NCBI RefSeq assembly: GCF_000002235.5 | Contig: NW_022145611.1 | Span: forward strand, 6,255,945-6,319,944 | Source of the DNA: Strongylocentrotus purpuratus | Taxonomy: Eukaryota > Echinodermata > Echinoidea > Camarodonta > Strongylocentrotidae | Length of the DNA: 64,000 nucleotides | Direction of reading: 5' to 3' | In this document: in pieces, positions 24,201 through 37,300 of the stretch | Numbering within the stretch: position 1 is the first letter of the stretch | Layout of the letters: every line of letters starts with the position of its first letter | Translations under genes and position numbers: made by a program | Notes under the pieces: generated by a model | What the model was told of the DNA's origin: nothing | The model's input: the letters and a program-made list of their open reading frames with translations, nothing else | The model's database searches: none

Positions 24201-27200
24201 TGCCTTATAAAGCGTTGCGACTGATTCAGATCGATTGAAGTCCTCCCAATCAAAAGACCAGTTTACTGACATTTCAAACTTTATGCATACTTTTAAACAA
24301 GGTTGTTCTTGACAACCTGAAAGCTTGCCTGAGGATTGCCAAACATAGCAGCATGTAATGTATGCTTTTAACATTTCCAGGGCCAAGATGTTACTTATTA
24401 AAACAATAACATTCTCAAAAGTTTTTCTATCTTTTTTGCAAGATTTCCTCAAATCTTGGCAATCACATATTAAAAATAAAAGCAGCACTAGTCCAATAAT
24501 TCATACTTGGAGCCAACAAGGAATTGATTCAATACATAGAGTTAACTCTTTTGGCTTTGAACGGATAGATTTTTCTTGTCACTATTATTAGACAGCAGTT
24601 GCATCATGGCATTTAAATAAAATATCAAAATATAATTGGGAGAAGAATCACATGTAGGGCAAGTTTACGAGAAGTTTGAAAGTTTAAAAGGATATTCAAG
24701 TCAAGAGAGTCTAGCTTGTATTTCTTTATCAATGCATACATCATTTTTAAGGGAAATTTGATTAAAAACACTGCTCCAATGTCTCGTATGGGGAAAGAGG
24801 GGATTTCCACACAAGATCCGTTCCTCAAATCCAATTTATTGAAGTTTTGTTTAATACTTGTTTATAAAGTTCTTGAACTTTAATTTGAGTTGATTCCAAC
24901 ATCTTTGGTAATGTGTTTTGATGTAAAGATAGAACAGATAATTGTGTGTGTGTGTAATTGGGTTTTTTGCAGACGTGTATCAATCAGATATGATTATTTA
25001 CGTCTGTGGACCGACCTTTAACGTCACCTTTCGAAAGACGTGGATAAGATTTAAGTAGCCCTTGTTTCAGGCAGTAAGAGTTACTACTCCCTCTTAATTA
25101 AAGCCTAGAGAATATTACAGGACATTCAAATGATTCTCAATTTTAGCCCATGACTCCATATAACATTCCTTATTAATGCTGGGACATACCATTTTAAAGA
25201 GGTTTTGTTCAATTTTACCCTCTCCACCCTACCCCTCCCCATCCTACCCCATCCCACCTTTAAAACTACAATTGAAAACCACTACCAGAGAGGGAAGCTG
25301 GGCTAACGTCACTTTAACACACCAGTTTCTATATTTCATTTGTATGTAACATTGTTCATTTCAATTCAGTTCAGATAAATTAAGGGTTTATAGGAAATTA
25401 GTTTGCAGCAAAATGGCTGAGTTGTGATATATTGCAATTTACTATACAGCTAACATAAACCATTCTTTTCCCATACTTTGAGTATGCAACAAAATCATCA
25501 GAATTTATTTTAGGCTCTTGCCATCTTCTTGCCATTCCAGCCTCGTGATCAAATCAAATGAGATAATTCAAAGCTTCTTTGCTCTCTTCTTATCTTCAAG
25601 CGTGCATTTACATTTGCACATTAGCGAGCACCTTCGCAGCTGTTCCAGAGCACATTGCCACTCCAGATAGCTGCGTTTGTGAATTAAGTCGTCAATTAAG
25701 ACACCCTTGCTGTTCGCCTCTAATTCCCTCCACAGACGACTCCGTCTGTACCCTACGAAAATTCAACCTTATCCGATCTTTTATTAGCACTCGAATGTTT
25801 CAAGTTCTTCAATTATGCGTCGCATTCGCTGAAATGAGCAAGGAACTATTTCCAGAAAACTCGCTCAATTTGGATCTAATTAGCCTATTACTGCTTCCTT
25901 TTTGTCAGCTAGAACTCTTTAATGGTAGAACATGAATGACGGGGGAAAGATATCATTTTCCTTTCCAATTTTCATTTTTGATGAATTGAATGAGAAGGGT
26001 ACATATTTTCAATTACCTTTAATAGGAAATTGAAGATTGTGTGGGAGACGTTCTAGTTCTTATCACATCTGCACATGCCTAGTCAGATAGAGATAGAGAA
26101 GTTTTAGCGAACGAGAAAAGTGCAAATTTGGTTAGTTATAGGGAAAATAATTAGATTGTTTTATTCATGCTGTTAACCCTCTTTTCTCAATTGCTTCCTT
26201 GCCATCTTTCTGGGTTTTTTTAAATTATCTTTTGATCTGTCTATCTCCAGTTAAATCTAATTAGTATTATCTGTTGCTCTTCATGTATATCTCCAATTGT
26301 TTATTAAACCTCATACAGATTTTTGTGTCCACATAATTTTCTCTTTATTTCTGTTTCCCTTCTTCATTCCTCGGTTGATTCTCACCTTCTTTTGTTCAAT
26401 TCCCAGCACATCTCAATTAATACACTGTAGAGAAAGCTTGTTACCGTAGTGAAACCAAATGATGCTGTATACTTTCAGCAAATTGTTCTAAATTTGCCTA
26501 GAATGTTTTCCTTATCTGCATGTCCCACACTGAGAAGTAAGACCTTCACACATCCCAATGTGGCTCGCACGAAGATCTGTTTAAATCATCATAGATCTCT
26601 CATTGCTTCTGCTATGTATTCCTCATGTATATGTGACAAGTATTTTAGTCTTTTTTTTTCTTCATCAAAGCACTTCATTCCAGTTAAATTTAGAAGATGA
26701 GCTGTTTGTAATCAAGTAGTATCACGCATTTTATACTTAGCCCCGATTGCTTTTGAAACTATTTCAAATAGTTTCAAAACTTTGTCACACGGATGAAGCC
26801 ATAGCCTTGCTTCAAGGCTGGGAGTCTTTTCCCAATGTTATTATAAATAGTTTGGGTTGAGTTTGGAGTTTAGCAGTTTGAGTGTATAATCAAACCCTTT
26901 CTATATCTCACCTATGAGAGTATAGAGATACACATATTTCAAGCAAGTATAAGTAAACCAGACTCTGCCAAACGCATTCTTAGAGATAGGAACAATTTAC
27001 TTTTAAACCTTGGAGCTAGGCTATGAAACAACCTGGAAAAGATGCTCAAAAGATCTCCTACTTGCTCAGTGTCTATCCCAGGAGGAAGGAAAGAATCATT
27101 CCTTCTGTGATTAAGACCTAATTCTGTTTGTTTAGATAAAGATGATACTGTGAAATGTCTGAGGCCCCGAGATGGGAGAAAGGATCTAATTTGCACCTTT

Positions 27201-28096
27201 TTAAATGAGCAAGACTAGAATCTCATTGTGCCTCCCTCTCTCTTCCTCTTCCTCTTCTCTCTTCCGCTCTCCCTTCTCTCTCCCCCTTCTCTCTCTCTCT
27301 CTCTTCTCTCTCCCCCTTCTCTCTCTCTCTCTCTCTCTCCCCCCCTCTCTATCGCTCTTTCTCTCACTCTTTCTTTTCCTCTCTTTCTCTCGCTCTCTCT
27401 CTCTTTTCCTCTCTTTCCCTTTCTCTATCCGTGTCTCTCTCTTTCTTCCTCTTCCACTCTTAGTCCCTCCCTCTCTCACTTAAATTCCACTCTCTGTCTC
27501 TGTCTCTTGGTCTCTCTCACTGTTTCTCTATCTATTCTCTCTCTCTCTTTACTGCTGTAATGCTAGCTCCTGTCAATATGCAAGTGTTTCTTATTATCTT
27601 TGCATAGCGTTTCTTCTTGGGTTTTAAGGTGGAAAGTTTCTAGAAACTCATATCTTTAAAATGTACTTTCTTAAATTGAAATTTACTGTGTTTAATACAA
27701 TTATATTTCTTTCAGTAATTGGGCCGAGATACTAATTTCATACCACTTTCTTTTTCTTTGTCTTTTACAGCAGTGCATACGAGGAAGGGCCAGCTGCAAC
27801 GGCCGCTCGGTCAAAGAGTGAGCTGGAAGTTGAACTCAGAAGACTGACGCACCAGTTAAATATGGTAAGAATGAAGTATTCCACGCTTCTTTGAATTTGA
27901 TTTCGGTAAAATATAACTAATAATAGAAAGAATATAGTTGCATTCAGAGTGCATAGGTGCAGAGGGAAAGGGAGAAGATACAGAGAAACTAAAATGAGGT
28001 TGACAGAGAGAAAGATAGAGAGAGAGAGACAGAGAGGGAGAGGGAGAAGGAGAGAGGGGGAGAGATAAAGAGAAAGCATGATGGAGGGATGTGAAG

Positions 28097-28141
<45 letters not shown>

Positions 28142-31100
28142 GAATAGTGAGGGGTAGGTAAGCTGTGAATGAGCAATCATAAAAACAGAGTGGGGAAACC
28201 GCTGTAATGACATGTAATGGTTTATTTCAAACGTAAGAGTATATTTAGTGGTTAAAAGGCAAGAGGATTACTAAAGATGGAAAACATGAGCTCTATTATA
28301 AAGGACTGATACACAGAGGAGGTGATAAATATAAGAGATCTAAAATGTACTTAAACATTTCTTAACATGGAACGCTTAGCTATGAAGGGTATTCAATGTT
28401 AGGGATTACAAAAAGAAATCTTTCTTCAAACATTCATGAATGTTTCATTCCTGATCCTAATCCTTCATCATCCACATTCAAAATAGATCAAGCTTAAAAC
28501 ATTATCTCACCACTATCATTCTGGATTAGGAAAACATTATCTCCATTGGACTCTTGGCAAGCAAGCGTTATGATGGGCTTGAAACGTGGTTTAAGATGGG
28601 AGTAGAACGTAGAGTAGAACGTTAGCATGAGATTGTGGGTGTGGGTGTGAAGGGAAACCCTGGGACAGACGGTGTCAGCGTGACTAATAGGAAAGAGAAA
28701 CAAAGGGGGGGACCCTGATGGCTCGACGGGTGTGTTCACAATCCAAGAGAAAAGAGAACGTTGTAGAGCTCCAAACCTAAAAACATTTTTGTTATTGGAA
28801 CTGGTTGTATTATTCTGTTTTTCAGGGTTGTGTGTTTTTGATCGTGTCATTCAAGCTGAGGAAAATTTGAGTATCTTTGAAGAGTTGTGAAGGGTTTTTA
28901 TGGAAGGAACAATTTGAGGGATCAGTGACACAAAGACGTAACTCCGTATTTTGCAAAAATGAGTATTTGATATTTTCGTTGTAGAGCTCCAAACCTAAAA
29001 ACATTTTTGTTGTTGGAACTGGTTGTATTATTCTGTTTTTCAGGGTTGTGTGTTTTTGATCGTGTCATTCAAGCTGAGGAAAATTTGAGTATCTTTGAAG
29101 AGTTGTAAAGGGTTTTTATAGAAGGAACAATTTGAGGGATCAGTGACTCAAAGACAGTAACTCCATATTTTGCAAAAATGAGTATTTGATATTGAAATGT
29201 TCAGAAAAATTTGGGCTTTCCAGGAAACACAAAGACTTAACTCCACCAACACCCCATTGAAGTCAATGGCTAGTGAAAAATGGACTTAACTCCTTAAGGC
29301 CCAAGTGCTTAGTGACACATAAGCCACTTTTTCTCAAAATGGAGTTATGTCTTTGTGTCACTGACCCCTCAATATGTACATCAGTGATGATACTGTGCAG
29401 TTATAGAATCGGAAGTAGCCTTAAGATCCTTAGGAACCTTCCATCACATCAGAAATAGCAAACCTAATATCGGACTTAAAAGTTACCAGCATATTTTTCT
29501 TTGAAGAAATTAACAACAACAACAAAAAGTAGCTTGAATATAGACTAACTTCAATGAGTATTCCATCTTACGTGTGTAGTCTCATTACCTGTACATGTAA
29601 CTGTGTAACAAAATAATTACACTAGACATATTAATGCTGGGTATTTGTAAGCGAGTTAAGACTCGCAATTGTGATTTCTTGGCCGGTAGAAGTACCTTGT
29701 CTCAGACGGTGTTTCCTGGATGATGTAAAGCAGGTGCCGGGAATGTTGGTTGCTATGACGTTGCTGGTAAATTTCAGATGCTTTCCAAAAGTAGGGCTTG
29801 CTCTCCCCTCAACAGGAAAACACTCACTGTCCATAAAAATCTTACTTTCAGCATCGGACATGTTGAAGGAATGGTCATATCATTGATTATAAAGAAAGTC
29901 TGACATTTAAAGTGGAGTTTGAAAGAATAGAAGAATGTACATAATCCGAATATTGGTGAACCTCAATACTTCAGATTTTATCAATGTTTGTACATACAGG
30001 GCTTAAACACTAATATACATCGGGGTCCTGTTTCATCAATCTTGTTATCAATAACAAATACTAAATTTCCAGAACAAATTTGCTCTCAGCCAATCAAATG
30101 CAATGATTTCAGTAGCTTATAACAGTTATTGTAACTTTACATTGATAACAAGTTTTATGAAACAGGGCCATGGTACCCATAGAACGTTTAGACAGAAGTA
30201 AAGTAAACAACAATAACATCGGACAAATTGAGAGTTTTAAAAATGGATGTGAAACTTCTAAAGAACTGAAAATGGAGGAGAAATCATTTTTATGTAGAGA
30301 AAACTTCATGAAGAGATGAGAAAAGAGTGAGTGAGAGGGGAAAAGAAAGCAAGGCTTTGGATTTGCTCATCTCTTATTACCAGTCAATCAAACAAATGTA
30401 AATATTTTGGAAGCCATGTTCTTGGCAGACCGTCCTTGCAGTCACATGACTCGATAACATCGCGTTTCAGGTGACCTTTGGCAACCCTCTGGTGACGGAA
30501 ATAGACTGATTTAACGGATTAGAGCCAAAATAGAAGCAAAGACATTGTTGTGAAAAGTTTATTCTTTGAATATGTACATGAATGATCTTATTCAAGGACT
30601 TGGTTATTTTAAAGAAAATTCTGGGTCCAGAGCTGTTTTGTGTAAGAAGAACAAAAATTGCTGGAGTTATAGATAACTTCAATCCTTTGAAATGCCAGTT
30701 TGACCTTAGATTTTATTTCAAACTTTGATCTTTTTTTCTTTAAGAGGTCTGCTAGAGCGCCGTAATGGAAGCACAGCTAAAGCCGGAGTAATAATCTCCA
30801 AGTTTGGAAGCGCTTAGTGATTGTAATAAGCGCTATATAAAAACTGAGTATTATTATTATTATTATTTTAAAATATGATATGGGATTGTTTGAGAAGTTC
30901 ATCTGGATGGTTTAAATCATTCAAAATAATTCATTATCAAAGGGAATTAACTTTTTAACCATTTAATTTGGAATAAAGAATTTGTAAGTTATAAGATATT
31001 TTTTCCCAGAAACGCAACTTTTCTCATTAGACTTAGAGACTTTGAAAAACGTATACATGTAGAGCAAAGTAAAGAAGTCATTTGAAAAATATACTAATTT

Positions 31101-31287
31101 ATTTTAATTGAATAAAACATGGAAAGCACTGTGGATCACTAGTGACTTGATAATTGGGCCTTATGTGAATCAGAAGAAAATTTGAATCAAAGTCAGTGAA
31201 CTTTTTCGTTTGACGTAAGCAGCAGTCCCCTGTCTCATGGCGTAACCCTTTATGAATTCAAAGAAAATATTTATCTTCAGGTCAGAG

Positions 31288-31326
<39 letters not shown>

Positions 31327-34300
31327 AGAGAACCATATGTGACTGGCAACAGTTAGCAAGAAGGCAGTGAACTAATAGACACAGTATGTTCATGAAAATA
31401 ACCCTGTTCACATAAGGAGTTACTTAGCTTCAGAAACATACGTCATAGAAAATTCTTGCATTGCGCATATTTGGAGTTTAAGAAATGTTCTAGATAATTC
31501 CACTGTATGCAGTATGCTTGTACACATTGAGATGTCGAGCCAAGAAATTTGAAAGCATACACAAGCTTTAAGGTTTTTTTTGCTTATGCTGGCTATACAC
31601 GAGCAAAAAAATAAATATTTTGTTTGAGAATACTCCTAAAATTCTCCATGGTTATTTGCCCAGGGATATTTTTTCTTAAGTAAGAAATTATCATTTCTGG
31701 TAAAAAGGGCCTTTTCACATACTCTGGCAACAATTGCTCTGTAGTCAGTTTCCTACAGTATCCAAATACCTAACTTCAACCTCAAACAAACAGTTTAGTC
31801 CTAACCCTGACTCTAAACCATAACTAAAACCATTTTAGATATGCTTTAGTGTCAGGGTTGGGTTGACCAAACTAGCAACCCAAGGTGTAACCCTTTATAT
31901 TTTCCAAAATAAGGCCCAGAGCTAATGTCTCCAGTGCAACATAATTTACTCAAACCTAACCCTAATCCTAAACCCAACCTAAAAACCTATAGCAACCCTC
32001 TGCCTAAAAAAATTGCTTCTACAAATCTTTGGGAAGTTAATTTTCAAGAATTGATTTTTCGAGAAGTTAGTGTGAACATGACAAGGTTTTGTATGTAGAG
32101 ACATCATGTCAAGTACTCTTCGGGAAGTTAATGTTCAAGAATTATTTTTTGAGAACTTAGTGTGAACATGACAAGGTTTTTGTATGTAGAGACATGTCAA
32201 GTGTTTGTCATGGATGTCATCCACCAAACCCTGTGTGATGTTAAGGCTAGGTACAGCGATGAGTGATGGAGAGGAAATGACGCTAGGAGGAAGAGTAGAA
32301 GAGAACATGAGTGCCATAGGAGGGCACTTAGAGTTTATAGAACCTGTTTGTAATCAGTTTGTCAAAAGGGCTCATATCTTACTGAGATTATCACATTTTC
32401 TTTCATTTAATGTTGAACATGGACAAATTTGTCAATTAGTTTAGTTACTGCTTAGGTTTTGAGACGGTCAAACACTTTATGTGCTCCCGTGAAATGTTTT
32501 GATTAGCAGATTTTTAAAAAAAAGTCTTTTATGAACATTTTCTGTGTTTTTCCCTCAATCCAAGCACATTTTGTGGAGTTTTATAAGTCAGGATTACATT
32601 TTTGTTCAAAGAGTAATTTCTGTATTTTTATTTACATGCAGTGCATTATTTTATCTTAATTAATAGTGATTATGCCTTTTGTGAATTTTTGAAAAGAATA
32701 TAGTCCTTTGTTTGCGCTAGAAAGTTGTCAAGGCTTTAAAAAAGAAATTGGAATGAATCTCAAGGATGGCAAAACAATAGTTTGGCAGTAGAGTAAAGGC
32801 AGTTGTTTAATTAGCTGAGGCCTAAATAGGTTTTAATTAGAACAATGAGGAAAACTACCCATTGTCTGAATGTGCTAAGTGCTTTAACTCAATCGAGGTA
32901 AAATTGGAAGTGGTGAAACACTCTAAAGCCTCATTAAACATTTTTTACATGGCAGATACACTCTTGTTACATATCATCAGAAATATAGTGACATATTTTT
33001 TATCAAATGCAGGCTAGCTTGTTTGGAAAATCATACTTCAAACAGTACATCTTTTCTCATTTCTACAAAATAAGTTGTCAAAATGACCTACATGTCTAAA
33101 TGTATTTCAATGATGTGACCCACACTATTGTTTCTACTTTCTAGAATGAGCATGTTTCTTTTATTAACTTGTACTGCTTTTTCATGATACTCTTAAAAAG
33201 TGATCATATATCACAAAAATTAGGCTATTAATTATTTCGTTTTCCAATCTCTAAAAGGTTTATTGCTAGCGTTGTGCCATGGATATGACCTACCTTGGTA
33301 ATTAGTCTTTTGATAGTCTGTATGAATTAATTCACTACCAAAAGAGTTTGACTCAAACACATGTATATACTATATACACAATAATAAAGAGTATTATATT
33401 TGTCATGTGTGTCTCCCCTACCTAGTTTGGTCAACCCCAAATAGTGATAACACGTATAATAACAATTCAAGATACATGCATCGGAAGAGACAGGTGCTTG
33501 TAAATGACATATATAATCAACATCATTTGTCATGAAAATCTAGACTAATTGACTTGTTAGCACAGCACTGGCAGTGGTTAAAACACTTGCCTCTCCACAT
33601 TCTAGATCTGGGTTTTCTATGACATGTTCATAACACAGATGATGTTTCAATCGTCAAAACCTGAATGCCCCTATGCCTGTTTTTTATCAAATTATGAGGG
33701 ATCTGATGAATAAGCCATGACTGTGAGCTGTGACTCAAAGTCTTCGGACATCCATGTTGTACGCCAGGGTTTAAAGTTCAAATTGATCAGCAAGAATGGG
33801 ATCCACTGGGATGGTTTTTTTTCTTCCTGTTTTTGTTCTAGAGAAATATGATTTCTATGAATGTGGTTAAAATGAGAAAGAGAAGGAAATGACTATTAAT
33901 AGACTCTTAAAGATTTTTTAACTGGACAATGAAGTTTATGGTGGTTTCCATTTCGTTAAAAAGTCGGAAGGGGACAATTACATGATTCACATGGTGTGGT
34001 GTTCCGGAGCATCATTTGGCATCCATGTTTTTACTCATCTTGCCTTTAAAGAAAAGAAAATGATGTAGAAAATAGCGTGAATTGATAGCGAAGAGGTGAT
34101 CCCCAGAGATAAAGACGAAAGCGTCTTGCAAGGCGATGACAAGCAGAATCGACACCTCTATGTGACCTCGGAGTTGCCACGGCGATTGAAGAGCCCCCTA
34201 TTGTCTTAGAATCCATCTGTTCTTGTCCTACACTTATGTCTGGACCTGCTAAGAACTTCTCATCACTCTCCCCTTAAGTCTTCCTTGGTAATCTCTTCAG

Positions 34301-37300
34301 TAATCCTTAATCCCATGTGCCTGTGTTCCCCTGTTTATCCCCATGTCTGGTTAACAGGGGCAAGTCGGGAAGGCCGAAGGACTTAAATGTTTCATCCAGA
34401 GTCCTAAGCGTTGATCCCAAAATGCGGAAGCTTGGGAACATTTTGGGGGATAATATTCCTAGAAATGTGACATGTTAATTTGGGGATGTTATTTGTGGGT
34501 GCATTTGAAATTGTGTCAATCAACAGGGATTGAACTTTAAATCTATGTCGGCTAATGCTGGTTAGGAAGAGGGCCCAGTTTCTAATATCATAAATATATA
34601 TATAGATACAATTTAAAGGAGGCTGTCATGCTTAAAGATAAACTTGAGTTCTGGTAAAAAAAGAAAATGAATTCTCACAGAATCTAACGAAACTTACACT
34701 GAATGTTCAAGATTACAAATAAATGTCATGTGCCAAACAATTTTGGAAGAAAATGTATACTGGATGAGTAATGAGCATAGAAAGATAAGGAAATCAGGGT
34801 AGTACTAGCCCCGACACCATGTGTGCTGTCCATATACATCTTTCTGTGTAAGTGATTGTTACTTTACCAAGACTCTGCCAAATTTATGATGATTTTGATG
34901 ACTCCAGAACCTTGCATTACACACCATTACTTACATGCTATATGATCAACTTTTCTGATCCATTCCACACCTTTTCTTTCACAATGCAATCGCATTACCA
35001 GAACTAAAGTTTATCTTTAAGAAGATTGAGACTTTTCATAAACTTATACAATGAATCATTTTTAATGGAATGATGAGCACATTTTTTGAATTATTCAGCT
35101 TGATTCTTAAAAAGAAAAGAATTTTTTTGGATGCAAGATACATTTATTAACCTCAATGTTATAAAATGGAATGAATAACATGAAAGTTGGAAGGGAAAAA
35201 CAGTAGAATCCTGGCATTTTTTATCCTCACTAAGAGCTTTCAGTTGACGCGAAGTTATTGTCGTATAACTTGAAATGTGATTGAAAATAGAACTCCTGTA
35301 ACCTACAGGCTGTGCATTCTCTTAGGAATTATTGAACTTTTCCAAGACTTTTAGCATCACAATACTTGGCTTCATTCCCACATTGACAATTTTGACATGT
35401 GAAAAAAATCAATATAAAAACCCACCAAAAGGAGTGTTGTCAGATAGCGAAACCTTAGGGGTTTATATTTTGTGTTGTTTTAATCTTAACGATTGCTCTG
35501 GCAAGGACAGAAATGGAATGGTATTTAACTATTTGATAACATTTACGTGTTGATATGGGAATTCATTCTGTGAGTTATAATCCTTGATGTACACTTAAGG
35601 CTGTCTAATTTGGGTTATAAAAAGAAACAGAAAAATCATCACTTCCTGTCAAAACATGCTCAAAATCCTTTCCATATTTCAAAATTTTGACATTGAAAAG
35701 ATATATAGATTGCCTTGAAGAAGAATCATACGTGTACACTCTTACTTTTAGCCTTGAGGGGAAGGAGAGGGGAAGGAGAGAAGAGTCACTTTTTAATTTT
35801 ATGAAGAGAACTGTTAATGACTCAAAATCCTTGCTTATTTTAGAGGGGAAGTATGGAAAAAAACATTGCTTGAATGAATTAATGATTTCTAAGATTCTTT
35901 TTGCTATGTTTAGGGGAATAATTTTGGTTGGTTATAGAGTTGCTGAGATGTAGAAGGGTATTGATTCTGGCTCTTGGTAGATCGATCAAAATAAGCCCTG
36001 ATATTTTTAACCAGTGTAATTATATACAAAATTTCATGAAATTTGAGATATGTATTCAAAGGAAGAAAATGAAGTTGTAATAGAATGTTATTTTTATAGC
36101 ATTTCATATTTACCACAATAAATCAATATGCTAGTTTAACAAATGTTTTCTAGAAACCAAATGCTATGAATGAAAAATATTTTTTTAGCCTTCCTATTTA
36201 GTGAGAGTCTTGATTTTAGTGATGTGGGTTAATTTATACAGCTGCATGAATAATTAAACATAATTGAGTCGTTCTGAGCTGTATGTCTGGTCACTCAATT
36301 ATCAGATGAACAATTACCTAATTCTCATTGTTTTGTGATATGGATAGTGGATTTTACTGAAAATATTGTTGATCCTTATTCACTTGGGTGGGCCTCTTGT
36401 TTGCAGACGTGAGTTGTCTCGTTCCAAGGTATAGTGGAGGCTCAAACTTCAGAGCTGCAGGTTCAGGAAATAAGTCTTAAGTTAATTCATAGCAGCCAAG
36501 ATTCGGTTTCACTTTAGCAGTCTATCTGCACCTTGATACATCAAATAGTTCATTTATGATATAATAATAAATACATTTCATTTATGAAGCGCCTTTTCAT
36601 AGGATACAAAGGGCATACAAAGAAAATACTTACAAAGCAAAAGCATATTATCATACCAAGCTTACATTGATTACAAACAAAGCGGTATATTAAGAGAAAT
36701 TAGAAAAGATGTGTTTTCAGACACCTCGTGAAAGCTGTGAGAGTATGGCAATTCTTTAGAACAGGGGAGTAAGGAGTGCCAGGTTTTGGAGGCAGTAACA
36801 GAAACAGCCCTATCACCTTTGTGGAAAGTATGCGTCATGACTTTTTAGGAGAGAAGGGGTAAATTATGAGCAAGGAGGGGCGTTGAGAAGCTTATCTCAG
36901 AATTATTACAGCATTGTTTAAATAACTTACAGACTGAACTTTTGCAATGAAAGAAAAGATTCCTTTCAGATAAACACTTTTAAAAAACAGATTACTCATG
37001 TAGCTCACTGTATTGATGGTCTTTTGAGGAAAGTTTTGTAAGGTGGACTTTGATTCATGTACATTAATATACTGTTTTTTTGCAATTATCAGTAATTGAG
37101 GTAACTGAAATGAAATTAAAGATGTGTTTATCTTGATAATGCTTTTCATGATTTACAATATTGACAAAGAGATTTTGTTTTTATGATTATGCAAGCCAAA
37201 CCACACCCTAGGGTTAATATTTGAATTGGAATATACTTGCAACAATAACCAAACTTGATGAAAAGAGGGCTCATTGAGCAATGACCCTGATTCATATGTT

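Larger units (their letters stand above)
21753..27770 (+). other. 6.0-kb intron
   Basis: Holds a Helitron-like element (22831-23828), a pyrimidine tract at 22450-22560 and the large CT tract at 27228-27560. The segment 25560-25925 is of unusually balanced composition and may be regulatory (separate entry). I see nothing recognisable in 21760-22440, 23830-25550 or 25930-27200. Confidence 0.7.

Noticed and set aside
25579..25935. 118-codon + strand open frame
   Set aside because: No recognisable domain or splice context. The segment is listed instead as a weak regulatory candidate.
27201..27560. Open frames of 92-110 codons on both strands
   Set aside because: They are translations of a CT/GA microsatellite (Ser-Leu-Pro or Arg-Glu strings).
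29631..29861. 76-codon - strand frame (MSDAESKIFMDSECFPVEGR...) in a GC-richer patch
   Set aside because: Compositionally plausible but no known domain, no partner exons, and surrounded by repeats. Too little to call a nested gene.
34085..34206. GC-richer segment with a protein-like ~37-codon frame (EEVIPRDKDESVLQG...)
   Set aside because: There is no convincing acceptor or in-frame donor, it stops at TAG, and the coiled coil is continuous from exon C to the terminal exon without it. A regulatory segment remains possible.
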